Source of the DNA: an uncultured Blautia sp.
Lineage (GTDB): Bacteria > Bacillota > Clostridia > Lachnospirales > Lachnospiraceae
Assembly (NCBI GenBank): GCA_934394545.1
Contig: CAKRRG010000001.1
Coordinates: forward strand, 56,778 to 120,777
Direction: 5' to 3'
DNA: 64,000 nt
Shown here in pieces: positions 1 to 7,692 of the stretch. The position numbers and the translations under genes were made by a program. Every line of letters begins with the position of its first letter. Position 1 is the first letter of the stretch. Below the pieces are notes generated by a model, which was not told the origin of the DNA, ran no database searches, and saw only the letters and a list, made by a program, of their open reading frames with translations.

Positions 1-2
1 CC

Positions 3-1535
3 GGTACAAACCGTATAAATATTTACACTATAGCAAAGGCTTCGCAGGGGCTGGCTGATTATCTGAAGAATAATTTTGAAAAACCATCTGTGGCAATTGG
101 TTATGACAGCCGTATTAAGAGTGAGTTGTTTGCTAAAACTGCTGCCAGAGTGTTTGCAGCGAATGGTGTCGAGGTCAATATCTGGCCGGTTCTTATGCCG
201 GTTCCAACAGTTTCTTTCGCAACGAGGTATTTGCATACGTCTGCCGGTGTAATGATCACAGCATCTCATAATCCTTCCAAATACAATGGTTATAAAGTTT
301 ATGGTCCGGATGGCTGCCAGATCACTGTGGAGGCAGCAGACAAAATCCTGAAAGAGATTGAGAAACTGGATATTTTTGCGGATGTCAGATACAGTGATTT
401 TCAAACAGGAATTGCAAATGGTAGTATTCAGTATATTAAGGATGAAGTCTACACAGCGTTTGTAGAACAGGTGAAAGGCCAGTCAGTTCTATTTGGTGAG
501 GAAGTTGATAAGAATATTGCAATCGTATATAGTCCATTGAATGGAACTGGCTTAAAACCTGTTACCCGTACTTTGAAAGAGATGGGATATACGAATATTA
601 CGGTAGTGAAAGAGCAGGAGCAGCCTGACGGAAGGTTTCCGACCTGTCCGTATCCGAATCCGGAAATTGAGGAAGCAATGACACTGGGAATAGAATATGC
701 AAAAAGGTGCAATGCAGATCTGATGTTGGCGACAGACCCGGACTGCGACCGTGTGGGGATTGCGGTTAAGAATCACGCAGGAGAATATGAATTGCTGACG
801 GGTAATCAGACGGGGCTGTTATTGTTGGATTATATTTGCAGTCAGCGCCAGAAACACAATAAAATGCCTGTGGATCCGGTTATGGTAAAAACCATTGTAA
901 CGATGGATATGGCTGAGCAGATCGCAGAGCATTACGGGTTACGTACAATCAATGTTCTGACAGGCTTTAAGTTTATTGGTGAACAGATTGGTAAGCTGGA
1001 ACAGCAAAATAAAACTGACAGTTATGTCTTTGGTTTTGAGGAAAGCTATGGTTATCTGACCGGATCCTATGTTCGCGATAAAGATGGTGTGAATGGCGCC
1101 TGCATGATTTGTGAGATGTTCAGTTACTATGCTACAAAAGGAATCAGTCTTCTGGATAAACTGGATGAATTGTACAGGATGTATGGATACTGTCTGAATA
1201 CCCTGCACAGTTATGAATTTGATGGTAGTGCTGGACTTGTTAAAATGCAGAAGATTATGAAGCTATTTCGTAGTGGTATTGAGAAATTTGGTAATAAAAA
1301 AGTATTTAAATTGTCAGATTATGCAGCAGGATTGGACGGCTTGCCAAAATCTGATGTATTGAAATTTGTACTGGAAGATAATTGTTCCATTGTGATTCGC
1401 CCGTCCGGAACAGAGCCGAAACTTAAGATATATATATCTGTCACTGCAGAAAATAAAGCTGCTGCTGAAAAAATGGAAGAAGAGATTTGCAGGAGCGCAA
1501 AAGAGTATCTGAATGTTGGTGATTTTTTTAATTAG
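3..1535 (+). CDS. Phosphohexomutase (phosphomannomutase/phosphoglucomutase family), 5'-truncated by window edge
   Basis: This enzyme moves phosphate between C1 and C6 of hexose phosphates (Man-6-P/Man-1-P or Glc-6-P/Glc-1-P) in the cytoplasm, feeding nucleotide-sugar synthesis. The frame is open from base 3, where it already encodes the conserved N-terminal NRINIYTIAKASQGLADYL stretch, so the GTG at 90 is internal and the true start lies outside the window. Visible motifs are the phosphoserine loop TASHNPSKYNGYK, the metal-binding DPDCDRVG, the sugar-binding GFEESYG and the phosphate-binding RPSGTEPKLKIYI near the C-terminus. Substrate choice between mannose and glucose cannot be read from the sequence. 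It fits the polysaccharide genes that resume at about 10.5 kb. Confidence 0.93.
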   Translation, partial: GTNRINIYTIAKASQGLADYLKNNFEKPSVAIGYDSRIKSELFAKTAARVFAANGVEVNIWPVLMPVPTVSFATRYLHTSAGVMITASHNPSKYNGYKVYGPDGCQITVEAADKILKEIEKLDIFADVRYSDFQTGIANGSIQYIKDEVYTAFVEQVKGQSVLFGEEVDKNIAIVYSPLNGTGLKPVTRTLKEMGYTNITVVKEQEQPDGRFPTCPYPNPEIEEAMTLGIEYAKRCNADLMLATDPDCDRVGIAVKNHAGEYELLTGNQTGLLLLDYICSQRQKHNKMPVDPVMVKTIVTMDMAEQIAEHYGLRTINVLTGFKFIGEQIGKLEQQNKTDSYVFGFEESYGYLTGSYVRDKDGVNGACMICEMFSYYATKGISLLDKLDELYRMYGYCLNTLHSYEFDGSAGLVKMQKIMKLFRSGIEKFGNKKVFKLSDYAAGLDGLPKSDVLKFVLEDNCSIVIRPSGTEPKLKIYISVTAENKAAAEKMEEEICRSAKEYLNVGDFFN

Positions 1536-1582
1536 AATAATGAGATATCGAGACATAGGGAAATGATTGAAAAACCAGGAAT

Positions 1583-1606
1583 GCACCACAGCTGCGGCTG
1601 TGGTGC
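1583..1606 (+). terminator. Hairpin downstream of the phosphohexomutase (possible terminator)
   Basis: GCACCACAGC and GCTGTGGTGC form a perfect 10-bp stem around a TGCG loop. The tract that follows (GAGTTGTTTA) is only moderately T-rich, so this may be a weak terminator or an mRNA 3'-end stabiliser. The copy at 12502-12525 keeps the stem but has a CACG loop. Confidence 0.55.
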
Positions 1607-1685
1607 GAGTTGTTTATGGGGAGAAACAATTGTTCAGAGGGGCAGGAGAAGAAAGGATTGATAAGGGAAAGGCGCAATGCTATAA

Positions 1686-1699
1686 TGAAATGACAGTGA
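1686..1699. repeat. 14-bp direct repeat, left edge of the 1.7-6.4 kb module
   Basis: TGAAATGACAGTGA occurs here and at 6400-6413. The left copy closes R1 and the right copy opens the DUF4869 duplication. Joining the two flanks at this 14-mer recreates the uninterrupted arrangement seen at 12603-12617, so it marks the insertion point of the module. Confidence 0.8.
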
Positions 1700-1737
1700 A
1701 GGGGTAAAATAAATGTAGTGTGTATTGTATAGAAGTT

Positions 1738-1746
1738 TGTTATAAT
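1738..1746 (+). promoter_or_regulatory. Extended -10 promoter of the MBL/phosphoesterase module
   Basis: TGTTATAAT is an extended -10 (TGnTATAAT) located 31 bases before the ATG at 1778, with no convincing -35. A strong ribosome binding site, GGAGG at 1766-1770, follows. Confidence 0.5.
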
Positions 1747-1777
1747 ATTATTAGAAAAAGAATCTGGAGGAAGAAAA

Positions 1778-2626
1778 ATGGAAATTTCTAAAAAGAAAAA
1801 ACAAGATATTTTACCTGATGATATCAAGGCAAATATATATGATAAAATTGAATTACTTATAGATTTTCATGGAATTACCAGATTAGAAATAGAAAAAGCT
1901 CAAGAAAAGGTAAAGCAAATTTTGTCACCAGATCGTTATAGTAGACGAGAAGGCGAATTTTCGGATGATGAATTATCAGCTTATGGAGATAGAAATTACA
2001 TTTCAGCAGCCTCTTTAAAAAGATACCATGATACGGAGAGCGTTATAAGATATTATTCAAAAGATGAAACAGAAATAATCACTATAAGTAAATTATTTCT
2101 TTCTGTTACATTAAATTATGAGATGACTCATAAGTTGAATGACAATATTTCTCTTATGGCTCAGCTAATAGACGTGTTTAAGGAAGAAGAATATTTTGAA
2201 GTTGAAGGCTTATATCTGATAAAAAGAGATAGTATATACTGTAAATCATTATATCGTTTATACCAATGTTATAATAAAGAAATGTTTGCAGATGCAAGTT
2301 ATTTAATTCAGAGAAATGAAAAAAGTGTTCAACCAGAATCAACATCTATTTGTAATAAGTTTAAGTATGGAAAATATAATGTGAGCATAGTGAAATCAGT
2401 TATCAAAGGGCGTACCTCATGTGGAGAAGAAATTTATGAGGGGAAAATGGATACTTTTGTTTCATGTGATACTTTTGAGGAATCAATAAATGTTGAAGAT
2501 ATAATAAAAGAGTTGAATGATATTTCTTTTAAATTGTTTATAAGTCATATTACAGAAGGATTTGCAAATGATTTGATTAGTGGAAAAACAGATAAAGTAA
2601 TAGGTGGGGTGAATGTAAATGAGTAA
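1778..2626 (+). CDS. Uncharacterised 282-aa protein, first gene of the accessory module
   Basis: I do not recognise this protein. It is soluble, acidic to neutral, and has no signal peptide or membrane segment. Residues about 85-165 read as alternating beta strands and helices (ITISKLFLSVTLNYE, then an LIDVFKEEEYFEVEG segment), loosely like TIGR04255-type proteins of accessory operons; that resemblance is weak. The start is supported by GGAGG seven bases upstream. Its stop overlaps the next start (ATGAGTAA), so it is translationally coupled to a 58-aa protein and then to an MBL-fold enzyme. Base composition is clearly more AT-rich than the phosphohexomutase to the left, as expected for transferred DNA. 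Confidence 0.8.
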   Translation: MEISKKKKQDILPDDIKANIYDKIELLIDFHGITRLEIEKAQEKVKQILSPDRYSRREGEFSDDELSAYGDRNYISAASLKRYHDTESVIRYYSKDETEIITISKLFLSVTLNYEMTHKLNDNISLMAQLIDVFKEEEYFEVEGLYLIKRDSIYCKSLYRLYQCYNKEMFADASYLIQRNEKSVQPESTSICNKFKYGKYNVSIVKSVIKGRTSCGEEIYEGKMDTFVSCDTFEESINVEDIIKELNDISFKLFISHITEGFANDLISGKTDKVIGGVNVNE

Positions 2627-2795
2627 GAGTGTAAAAACAAAAGGACTTGTAAAAGCCAGAAGTGTTTCGTCGATGAAGGGGTGTAGAGCAAAGGTAGAAT
2701 TTCATGCAGAAAACCAACGAGTAGCAACATATCCAAGAATAAAAAGAGATAATGTTTTTGATGTAAATAATATAGTGAGATTTAAGGAAAAATAA
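2619..2795 (+). CDS. Small basic 58-aa protein between the 282-aa protein and the MBL enzyme
   Basis: ATG at 2619 overlaps the previous stop by 8 bases (ATGAGTAA), and the stop at 2795 is 2 bases before the next ATG, so the frame is tightly packed in the operon. The product is 58 residues, rich in Lys/Arg (it begins MSKSVKTKGLVKARSVSSMK), with a C-terminal half that could form beta strands. No known domain was recognised. Its size and position would suit a partner, inhibitor or adaptor of the neighbours, but that is inference. Confidence 0.65.
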   Translation: MSKSVKTKGLVKARSVSSMKGCRAKVEFHAENQRVATYPRIKRDNVFDVNNIVRFKEK

Positions 2796-2797
2796 TT

Positions 2798-3769
2798 ATG
2801 ATTACATTAAATAAAACGGAAGAAGTTCATATTTCAATTTATCATATTGGATATACTTCAGAAGGAGAAAGTAGTCTTTTTATATTACACACATCAGCTG
2901 GAAATGTTTTGTATTCGTTAGTAATTGATTGCTATGAAGAAAATAGCAATGAAACTGACAGAATATTAAGAGAATGGAAGTTGGAAGGAAAGGTAAATCT
3001 TATAATATGGACACATCCTCATGATGATCACTCTATAGGAATGGAACGTATAATAAAAAAATATAGTAATAAATCAACAAAAATATGTACGGCAAATGTT
3101 TTTACAGACATTGAACAATATTCAGAAAAATGTCAAGCAGTTATTTGGTACTTATATTCATTGAATAAAGGAAAGAGTGCTGCTAATAGACGAGAAATAA
3201 ATCCATTATGTCATTTCCCAGAGAAGATGGACAGAATAGAATTCAATGGAAAGAATATTATAAAAGAAATGGAAGTTTTATGTATTGCGCCTTTTCAAAA
3301 TTTAGGAGGAATGCAAGGGCTAAATAAGGCTAATAATGTAAATCAAATTGGGATAGCGTGTATTGTAAAAGTACTTTTAAATTCAGGCTATATTAATTTT
3401 ATGTTTGCGGGAGATATGGATCATGCCACTATAGAACTATTAAATAGTAGAGCAGAAGAAGAGAATATTCCTAGAATCTACAATTATATAAAGATACCAC
3501 ATCATGGAAGTGCTGGATCTTCTAATATGATTGAATTTTTAAATTCACTGGAAGGGGAGAAATCAGAATACGCAACTACTTCAGTTTTTAAAAGTAATAA
3601 TTTACCAGTAATGGAGGTTTTACAAAATTATAAAAAAGTAACAGAAGAAGTTGTGTGTACATCAGATATAGAACGTGAAAAATATGGAATAGGAGTTATT
3701 CATTTAGAATACAATTTAAGTGATTTGACTGTAAAAAAAGAATATGGTGGCACAGCAAGTGTAATATGA
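2798..3769 (+). CDS. Metallo-beta-lactamase-fold hydrolase (ComEC/Rec2-like catalytic domain)
   Basis: This is a 323-aa cytoplasmic MBL-fold protein. It has the metal-binding motif THPHDDH at residues 72-78, a second metal ligand region FAGDMDH (D206), and a late IPHHGSAG motif (H235/H236). These are spaced as in the ComEC-type MBL nuclease/phosphodiesterase branch. Unlike ComEC it has no membrane segments. The substrate is unknown; nucleic acid or a nucleotide is a reasonable guess for this branch. It is the third gene of a tightly packed operon with the 282-aa and 58-aa proteins, which suggests it is the enzymatic effector of that set. Confidence 0.85.
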   Translation: MITLNKTEEVHISIYHIGYTSEGESSLFILHTSAGNVLYSLVIDCYEENSNETDRILREWKLEGKVNLIIWTHPHDDHSIGMERIIKKYSNKSTKICTANVFTDIEQYSEKCQAVIWYLYSLNKGKSAANRREINPLCHFPEKMDRIEFNGKNIIKEMEVLCIAPFQNLGGMQGLNKANNVNQIGIACIVKVLLNSGYINFMFAGDMDHATIELLNSRAEEENIPRIYNYIKIPHHGSAGSSNMIEFLNSLEGEKSEYATTSVFKSNNLPVMEVLQNYKKVTEEVVCTSDIEREKYGIGVIHLEYNLSDLTVKKEYGGTASVI

Positions 3770-3795
3770 GAACTTCCAGAAAAAGTTCCACCTAA

Positions 3796-3882
3796 ACAAA
3801 ATTAAGAGAATACAGTGATTCAAAAGTATCAGATTTTCTTGCGAGACTTACAGATAATCAGAGGATAGGATTTGGAGAATAG
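3796..3882 (+). pseudogene. 3' remnant of a lost gene (TKLREYSDSKV...)
   Basis: Between the MBL and phosphoesterase genes an open frame without a start encodes TKLREYSDSKVSDFLARL and about ten more residues, then stops. It reads like the protein-like C-terminal tail of a deleted gene. It suggests that the module was assembled from two parts: the three genes to the left and the two to the right. Confidence 0.4.
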
Positions 3883-3924
3883 ATAAAAAAGTAAATATTA
3901 ATAGACGATAAAGCGGGTGGTCGA

Positions 3925-5919
3925 ATGAATGATTTTACAATTCTTCATTTATCAGATTTGCATATCAATCAGAAGGGTGAAAGATTATCAACTTTGATGG
4001 ATAATCTACTGATTGATATTAAACAGGAAATGGAGTTGGTAGACAATATTATTGTTGTTGTAACGGGAGATATAGTACACAAGGGAAATTACGATTATAA
4101 GGAAAATGCAATTGCCTTTTTTAAGCAGTTAAAAAACGTTCTCAAAGAAAAAGTTAAGGATATTTATATTGTACCGGGCAATCACGATAAAGTCAGGAAT
4201 TCTATTGATGCCAAGATAATCCAGGAATATAAATTTGAAGGTGATGTAGCTGATAAATTTTACAAAGACTACTGGAAGTACATAATGGTAAGTTTTGCAG
4301 ATTATCAGGATATGGTCAAGAAGATATATGAGATTTTTGTGGATAAAACAAAAGTTGAGAAAAAAGTAAAAGCGAATACATATGGGGCTTTTGTTACGGA
4401 AATTAATGACAAAAGAATATGTTTTATGGCGTTTAATACGGCATGGAGTTGTCTGGGTGATACTGATGAGCGGAATTTGAAGTTTGGAAAATTTCAATTA
4501 AATGAGATCAAAGAAGAATATAAGGAAAAAATGGGAAAGTCAGGATATGATTTGGTGATAGCAGTGGCACATCATCCATTGAACTGGCTGACAGGGGAAG
4601 AAGAAACTTTACTGCAGACCAATATTTTATCGAATTTTTCATTGAACTGTAATATTTATATCAGTGGACATATACATAACAGAGATATTATTAACTGGCA
4701 GAGCACAAGACATTCTTTGACTACACTTGTATCTGGAATTGGCTGGCCGGATGAAGAAGAGGATATGCAGCATCCATATGCTCATACATATTCAAGCTAC
4801 ACATTTAATCTGGATATTAATTCTATTGATGTATATGTAAGAAGCAGTGATGATAATAGTTCATTTGAACCGGATTTCAGAATATACACAAAGAAACGGG
4901 ATAAGGCTAATAATAAAATTGTCATGCCGATAGACAGTAATAAAACACAGGCATATTTTAATTTAGGAGTAGTAAAAGGGCGATCGCCAAAATCTTATTA
5001 TATAACTGAAAAAGCATTATCGTTGATTCAGGTATATACACCAATGGTAGGTAGATTTAGAAAACAGATGTATGTATCACAAAATAGGGTTAAGAAGGAT
5101 GTTTTGGATCAGATTATAGGATACATGTGGCATGAACAGGAAAAATTAGATGCTGAAAAAGATCCTGATCGAATCAATATATATGAAGAAAACATAGAAA
5201 AAATTGAGGACATTTGGGAAATGTTGGACGAATGTTTTTTTAGAGGAATGGATTTAAACGAGAATGCACGAAATTTTTTAGAAGAACATTCAGAAATTGT
5301 AGATAAGTGTTTGTTTTCATATATGCAGAATATATGCTCAAGTTTGAGTAAGCTTTTAGAGGAAAATTTAGAGAAAATAGAGATGCTTTCATCAGAAAAA
5401 AAGGATGAAGAGCCATTAGCACATACTGCAAGGGTTCATTTTAGAGGATATAACATTGAAACAGATGAGTATGAATCACTATGTTTAGGAGATTCTTTAA
5501 CCTGGTCGAGTTACCAAATGAGAAATCAAAAATGGGGAGAATTATTGGAAGAAGCGTATAAGGCAAAACATTCGTTGGTTGCATCTGTTAATCAGACATA
5601 CTGTTGTGAAAGTTATAATATTAATGATCAAAAGGAAGAAGATACCTACAAATGGATAGACTTTATGACTTATATACCTGATTTTATAGGAAATGATTAT
5701 GTGTTATATGATGTACAAACGGATAAAATTATGAAGCAGCGTCCGTGGATTACTTTTGGCATTACTGTATATGCTAAAAAGAATAGTAATATGCTTTACA
5801 TTCTTGACTATTTAGAAATAGGTCAGATTATAACAGATTGTTTTAAAGAGTTTAAAACGTGTATGCCAATAAATATGGAAAGATTTGTAAAGGGAAGATT
5901 ACAACAAAAATGGGAGTGA
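3925..5919 (+). CDS. Calcineurin-like metallophosphoesterase, 664 aa, with long C-terminal extension
   Basis: The N-terminal ~260 residues carry the full calcineurin-like signature: HLSDLH (8-13), TGDIVH (D49), PGNHDK (84-89), AHHP near residue 215 and GHIH (248-251). These bind two metals for phosphoester hydrolysis. Residues ~330-664 are an extension of predicted helices followed by a mixed domain that I cannot assign. SbcD/Mre11-type nucleases have about 400 residues and a partner ATPase; no SbcC-like gene is adjacent, and the extension is different. The gene is followed after 5 bases by a 129-aa protein, probably co-translated. Cytoplasmic; the substrate (nucleic acid or nucleotide) is unknown. 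Confidence 0.85.
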   Translation: MNDFTILHLSDLHINQKGERLSTLMDNLLIDIKQEMELVDNIIVVVTGDIVHKGNYDYKENAIAFFKQLKNVLKEKVKDIYIVPGNHDKVRNSIDAKIIQEYKFEGDVADKFYKDYWKYIMVSFADYQDMVKKIYEIFVDKTKVEKKVKANTYGAFVTEINDKRICFMAFNTAWSCLGDTDERNLKFGKFQLNEIKEEYKEKMGKSGYDLVIAVAHHPLNWLTGEEETLLQTNILSNFSLNCNIYISGHIHNRDIINWQSTRHSLTTLVSGIGWPDEEEDMQHPYAHTYSSYTFNLDINSIDVYVRSSDDNSSFEPDFRIYTKKRDKANNKIVMPIDSNKTQAYFNLGVVKGRSPKSYYITEKALSLIQVYTPMVGRFRKQMYVSQNRVKKDVLDQIIGYMWHEQEKLDAEKDPDRINIYEENIEKIEDIWEMLDECFFRGMDLNENARNFLEEHSEIVDKCLFSYMQNICSSLSKLLEENLEKIEMLSSEKKDEEPLAHTARVHFRGYNIETDEYESLCLGDSLTWSSYQMRNQKWGELLEEAYKAKHSLVASVNQTYCCESYNINDQKEEDTYKWIDFMTYIPDFIGNDYVLYDVQTDKIMKQRPWITFGITVYAKKNSNMLYILDYLEIGQIITDCFKEFKTCMPINMERFVKGRLQQKWE

Positions 5920-5924
5920 TGTAA

Positions 5925-6314
5925 ATGTCAAATAAGAAATGGATGCCAATATTACCAGAGATAGTGTCAAAAGATATAGATGATAAGGAAACTGTGTGGG
6001 TAAATACAAATAGGTTATATGAAAAAATGGCATTAGCTATAAGATGTATTCCTGATAAAAATACACGAGTGCAGGTTATTAAAATTCAGCAGAATGCCCT
6101 GGCAAAGATGAAAACAGAAGGAGAAATGTTTGTTCCAATGACGGTTGGAGATGTTAAGATTAGTTTTGGATCGAATATTGATAAAATGCCGTATAATACG
6201 TTTCGAATTGAAGTAGTGGCAGAAGATAATGATACGGCAAAATGGAAAAATAGAAAACAAAAGTTATCCAGAAAATTTTGGAGCGAAAGCAACAAGAACG
6301 GCTGCTACATATAA
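5925..6314 (+). CDS. Uncharacterised 129-aa protein paired with the phosphoesterase
   Basis: ATG lies 5 bases after the phosphoesterase stop, so the two genes are probably coupled. The product is small, soluble and basic at its C-terminus, with a helical stretch in the middle (LAIRCIPDKNTRVQVIKIQQ) and beta-rich residues 80-105. No domain was recognised. It may be an accessory subunit of the phosphoesterase, which is inference from position only. Confidence 0.65.
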   Translation: MSNKKWMPILPEIVSKDIDDKETVWVNTNRLYEKMALAIRCIPDKNTRVQVIKIQQNALAKMKTEGEMFVPMTVGDVKISFGSNIDKMPYNTFRIEVVAEDNDTAKWKNRKQKLSRKFWSESNKNGCYI

Positions 6315-6332
6315 AAGGTGCTAAAGTGACAC

Positions 6333-6402
6333 TGGGCTAATTAAGAATAGATGACGAAGGAGAGTATTACATATGAGAAACTTATCCAGTTTTGGCACTT
6401 GA
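6333..6402 (+). pseudogene. Two tiny overlapping gene remnants at the right module edge
   Basis: One frame ends ...LRIDDEGEYYI-stop, and its TGA overlaps an ATG that starts MRNLSSFGT-stop. This ATGA overlap is typical of the junction between two co-transcribed genes. The second frame is cut exactly where the 14-mer at 6400 begins, so these look like leftovers of genes lost at the right boundary. Confidence 0.3.
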
Positions 6403-6413
6403 AATGACAGTGA
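6400..6413. repeat. 14-bp direct repeat, right edge of the module
   Basis: Second copy of TGAAATGACAGTGA (first at 1686-1699). From here to 7332 the sequence matches 12604-13536. Confidence 0.8.
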
Positions 6414-6440
6414 TTTACTCCAAAAGGAAGGGAAAATTAT

Positions 6441-6875
6441 ATGCTGAATATATTTTATGGTGATATGAAAGAAGCAGTTTATAATACGGCAGCATATTTC
6501 AAGTATGATTATGAAGATAGCTGGATTACAGATTCGTTTGTAAGAGAAATGGTAAGAGACGTAGATCAATCGACTGTTCTGGATAGTGGAGTAATTGACA
6601 GTCCAATTTTAGGGAAAATTCCACCAACAGGATTATCTGGTGGTGTTAAAACATTAATTTTGGTGAAGTTTGAGAAAAATAAGATTTTTAATGCATCGAC
6701 ATGCGGAGACAATTGCGCAAAATGGTTATTGAAAATTGCAGAAAATGAAGATAGAACAATCAACTTACGTCATTTGATGAAGTTTGAAGAAGAATTTGAT
6801 ATTCGTATCCTTAACACCAATCAGATTGTACACACCATGGAAGAACTAGTGTCAATTGCAGGTGAATTTGTTTGA
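6441..6875 (+). CDS. DUF4869-family protein, copy 1
   Basis: This 144-aa protein begins MLNIFYGDMKEAVYNTAAYF and contains the conserved FNASTCGDNCAKWLL segment, matching the DUF4869 family of clostridia as I remember it. The function of that family is unknown. There is no signal peptide or membrane segment. A P-loop protein starts 15 bases after its stop (ribosome binding site AGGAG), and the same pair recurs at 12645-13565, so the two genes form a unit. The product is the same as that of copy 2. Confidence 0.85.
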   Translation: MLNIFYGDMKEAVYNTAAYFKYDYEDSWITDSFVREMVRDVDQSTVLDSGVIDSPILGKIPPTGLSGGVKTLILVKFEKNKIFNASTCGDNCAKWLLKIAENEDRTINLRHLMKFEEEFDIRILNTNQIVHTMEELVSIAGEFV

Positions 6876-6890
6876 TGATAGGAGAATGCG

Positions 6891-7337
6891 ATGAAAGGGA
6901 AACATAAAGTCGTTGTATCGACCAAGCGGTTAAAGTATGAATTTGAACTTCGAAGAAATCTGACGATTATCCAAGGCGATAGTGCAACTGGAAAAACTAC
7001 GCTTGTGGATATGATTCGGGATTTTGTAAATAATCCATCTGGTACACCTGTAGAACTGATATGTGATAAAAAATGTTATGTGGTTGAAGGAAGTTTATGG
7101 AAAGAGCAGTTATCAGGAATATCAGATGGAATTGTATTTATTGATGAGGGAAATGAATTCATAAGGACAGTAGGTTTTGCAGATATAATTCAAAAAACAG
7201 ATAATTATTATGTGATAGTTACAAGAGAAGCACTGCCAGCATTGCCATATAGTGTAGAAGAAATATATGGAATTCGTACATCTGGAAGGTATGGAACATT
7301 GAAACAAAGTTATCATGAATTCTATCAGATATTGTAG
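6891..7337 (+). CDS. Small P-loop NTPase-like protein, copy 1 (C-terminus altered)
   Basis: The 148-aa product has a Walker A motif GDSATGKTT near residue 29 and a Walker-B-like IVFIDEGNEF, too small for a full AAA or ABC ATPase. It is paired with DUF4869 in both copies. Compared with copy 2 (156 aa) the last residues differ: after ...EFYQI this copy reads L-stop, because the duplication ends here and unrelated sequence follows. It may still be functional since only about ten terminal residues are lost. Function unknown. Confidence 0.8.
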   Translation: MKGKHKVVVSTKRLKYEFELRRNLTIIQGDSATGKTTLVDMIRDFVNNPSGTPVELICDKKCYVVEGSLWKEQLSGISDGIVFIDEGNEFIRTVGFADIIQKTDNYYVIVTREALPALPYSVEEIYGIRTSGRYGTLKQSYHEFYQIL

Positions 7338-7447
7338 AAGATGGAGTACATTTATGCGTGCGTTGCATTGTGAAAGGCGAGAATCGTATTTCGCGTTGTG
7401 AGAAGATCGAGGCAGGAGAAATCATAGAACGAGCTACAAGAGTGTAG
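7334..7447 (+). pseudogene. 3' remnant of an unidentified gene fused behind copy 1
   Basis: Directly after the breakpoint of the duplication, a start-less open frame encodes VEDGVHLCVRCIVKGENRIS followed by RCEKIEAGEIIERATRV and a stop. It has protein-like composition and is out of frame with the P-loop gene. It looks like the tail of a gene whose 5' part was removed when the duplicated segment was joined here. Family not recognised. Confidence 0.45.
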
Positions 7448-7692
7448 TTGTATTGATGGGAATTCGGGAACAAAAGTATTGTTAAAGAGTATTGATTGAT
7501 GTATCGCTAAAAATATGTTAAAGTATAGGTACTTGATTAAAGATTAATTTTGGGAATATAGTTCACATAATTTCTGACAAAATGGCTTAATCGTGTTGAT
7601 ATGATAATCGTGTAGTAAAACGAGGATGTAGTTCCCAGAATTGCATCCTCATTTTTGAAGTGGATATTTAAGGAAAGGGAAGAAAAACGAGT
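7448..7692. other. Intergenic region before the DUF262 operon
   Basis: About 245 AT-rich bases with no credible gene. The only clear structure is the hairpin at 7622-7656. Several A/T-rich hexamers could act as promoter elements, but none has convincing spacing. Confidence 0.5.
7622..7656 (+). terminator. Hairpin with T-tract upstream of the DUF262 gene
   Basis: GAGGATG and CATCCTC form a 7-bp stem with a 15-base loop, followed by ATTTTT. It lies 37 bases before the DUF262 start, so it could end upstream transcription or attenuate the operon. Confidence 0.5.

Larger units (their letters stand above)
1551..1699. repeat. Intergenic direct repeat R1 (about 149 bp) with a hairpin
   Basis: This stretch after the phosphohexomutase is almost the same as 12470-12616 after capF, with a handful of substitutions and one 1-bp indel. 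It carries the 10-bp-arm hairpin at 1583-1606 and ends in the 14-mer TGAAATGACAGTGA. The similarity stops there because the next module begins. The second copy runs straight on into a DUF4869 gene. Confidence 0.9.
6400..7332. repeat. 933-bp duplicated segment, copy 1 (DUF4869 + P-loop protein)
   Basis: By eye this segment is identical to 12604-13536 at a constant offset of 6204, covering both genes. Identity breaks sharply at both ends: on the left at the 14-mer, on the right in the last codons of the P-loop gene. Lack of divergence implies a recent duplication or ongoing gene conversion. Confidence 0.9.

Noticed and set aside
90..92. GTG as the start of the phosphohexomutase
   Set aside because: The frame is open to base 3 and encodes conserved N-terminal residues there, so the gene starts outside the window.
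449..776. Minus-strand open frames inside the phosphohexomutase (and similar antisense frames elsewhere)
   Set aside because: They lie opposite a well-supported gene, have no ribosome binding site and no recognisable protein; the same holds for antisense frames over smc, glmS, selB and the rhamnosidase.
3925..5919. SbcD/Mre11 nuclease
   Set aside because: The calcineurin motifs fit the superfamily, but there is no SbcC-like ATPase neighbour and the long C-terminal extension is different.
7448..7692. Retron-like or regulatory non-coding RNA before the DUF262 operon
   Set aside because: There is a hairpin with a T-tract but no reverse transcriptase gene and no msr/msd-like inverted ends.
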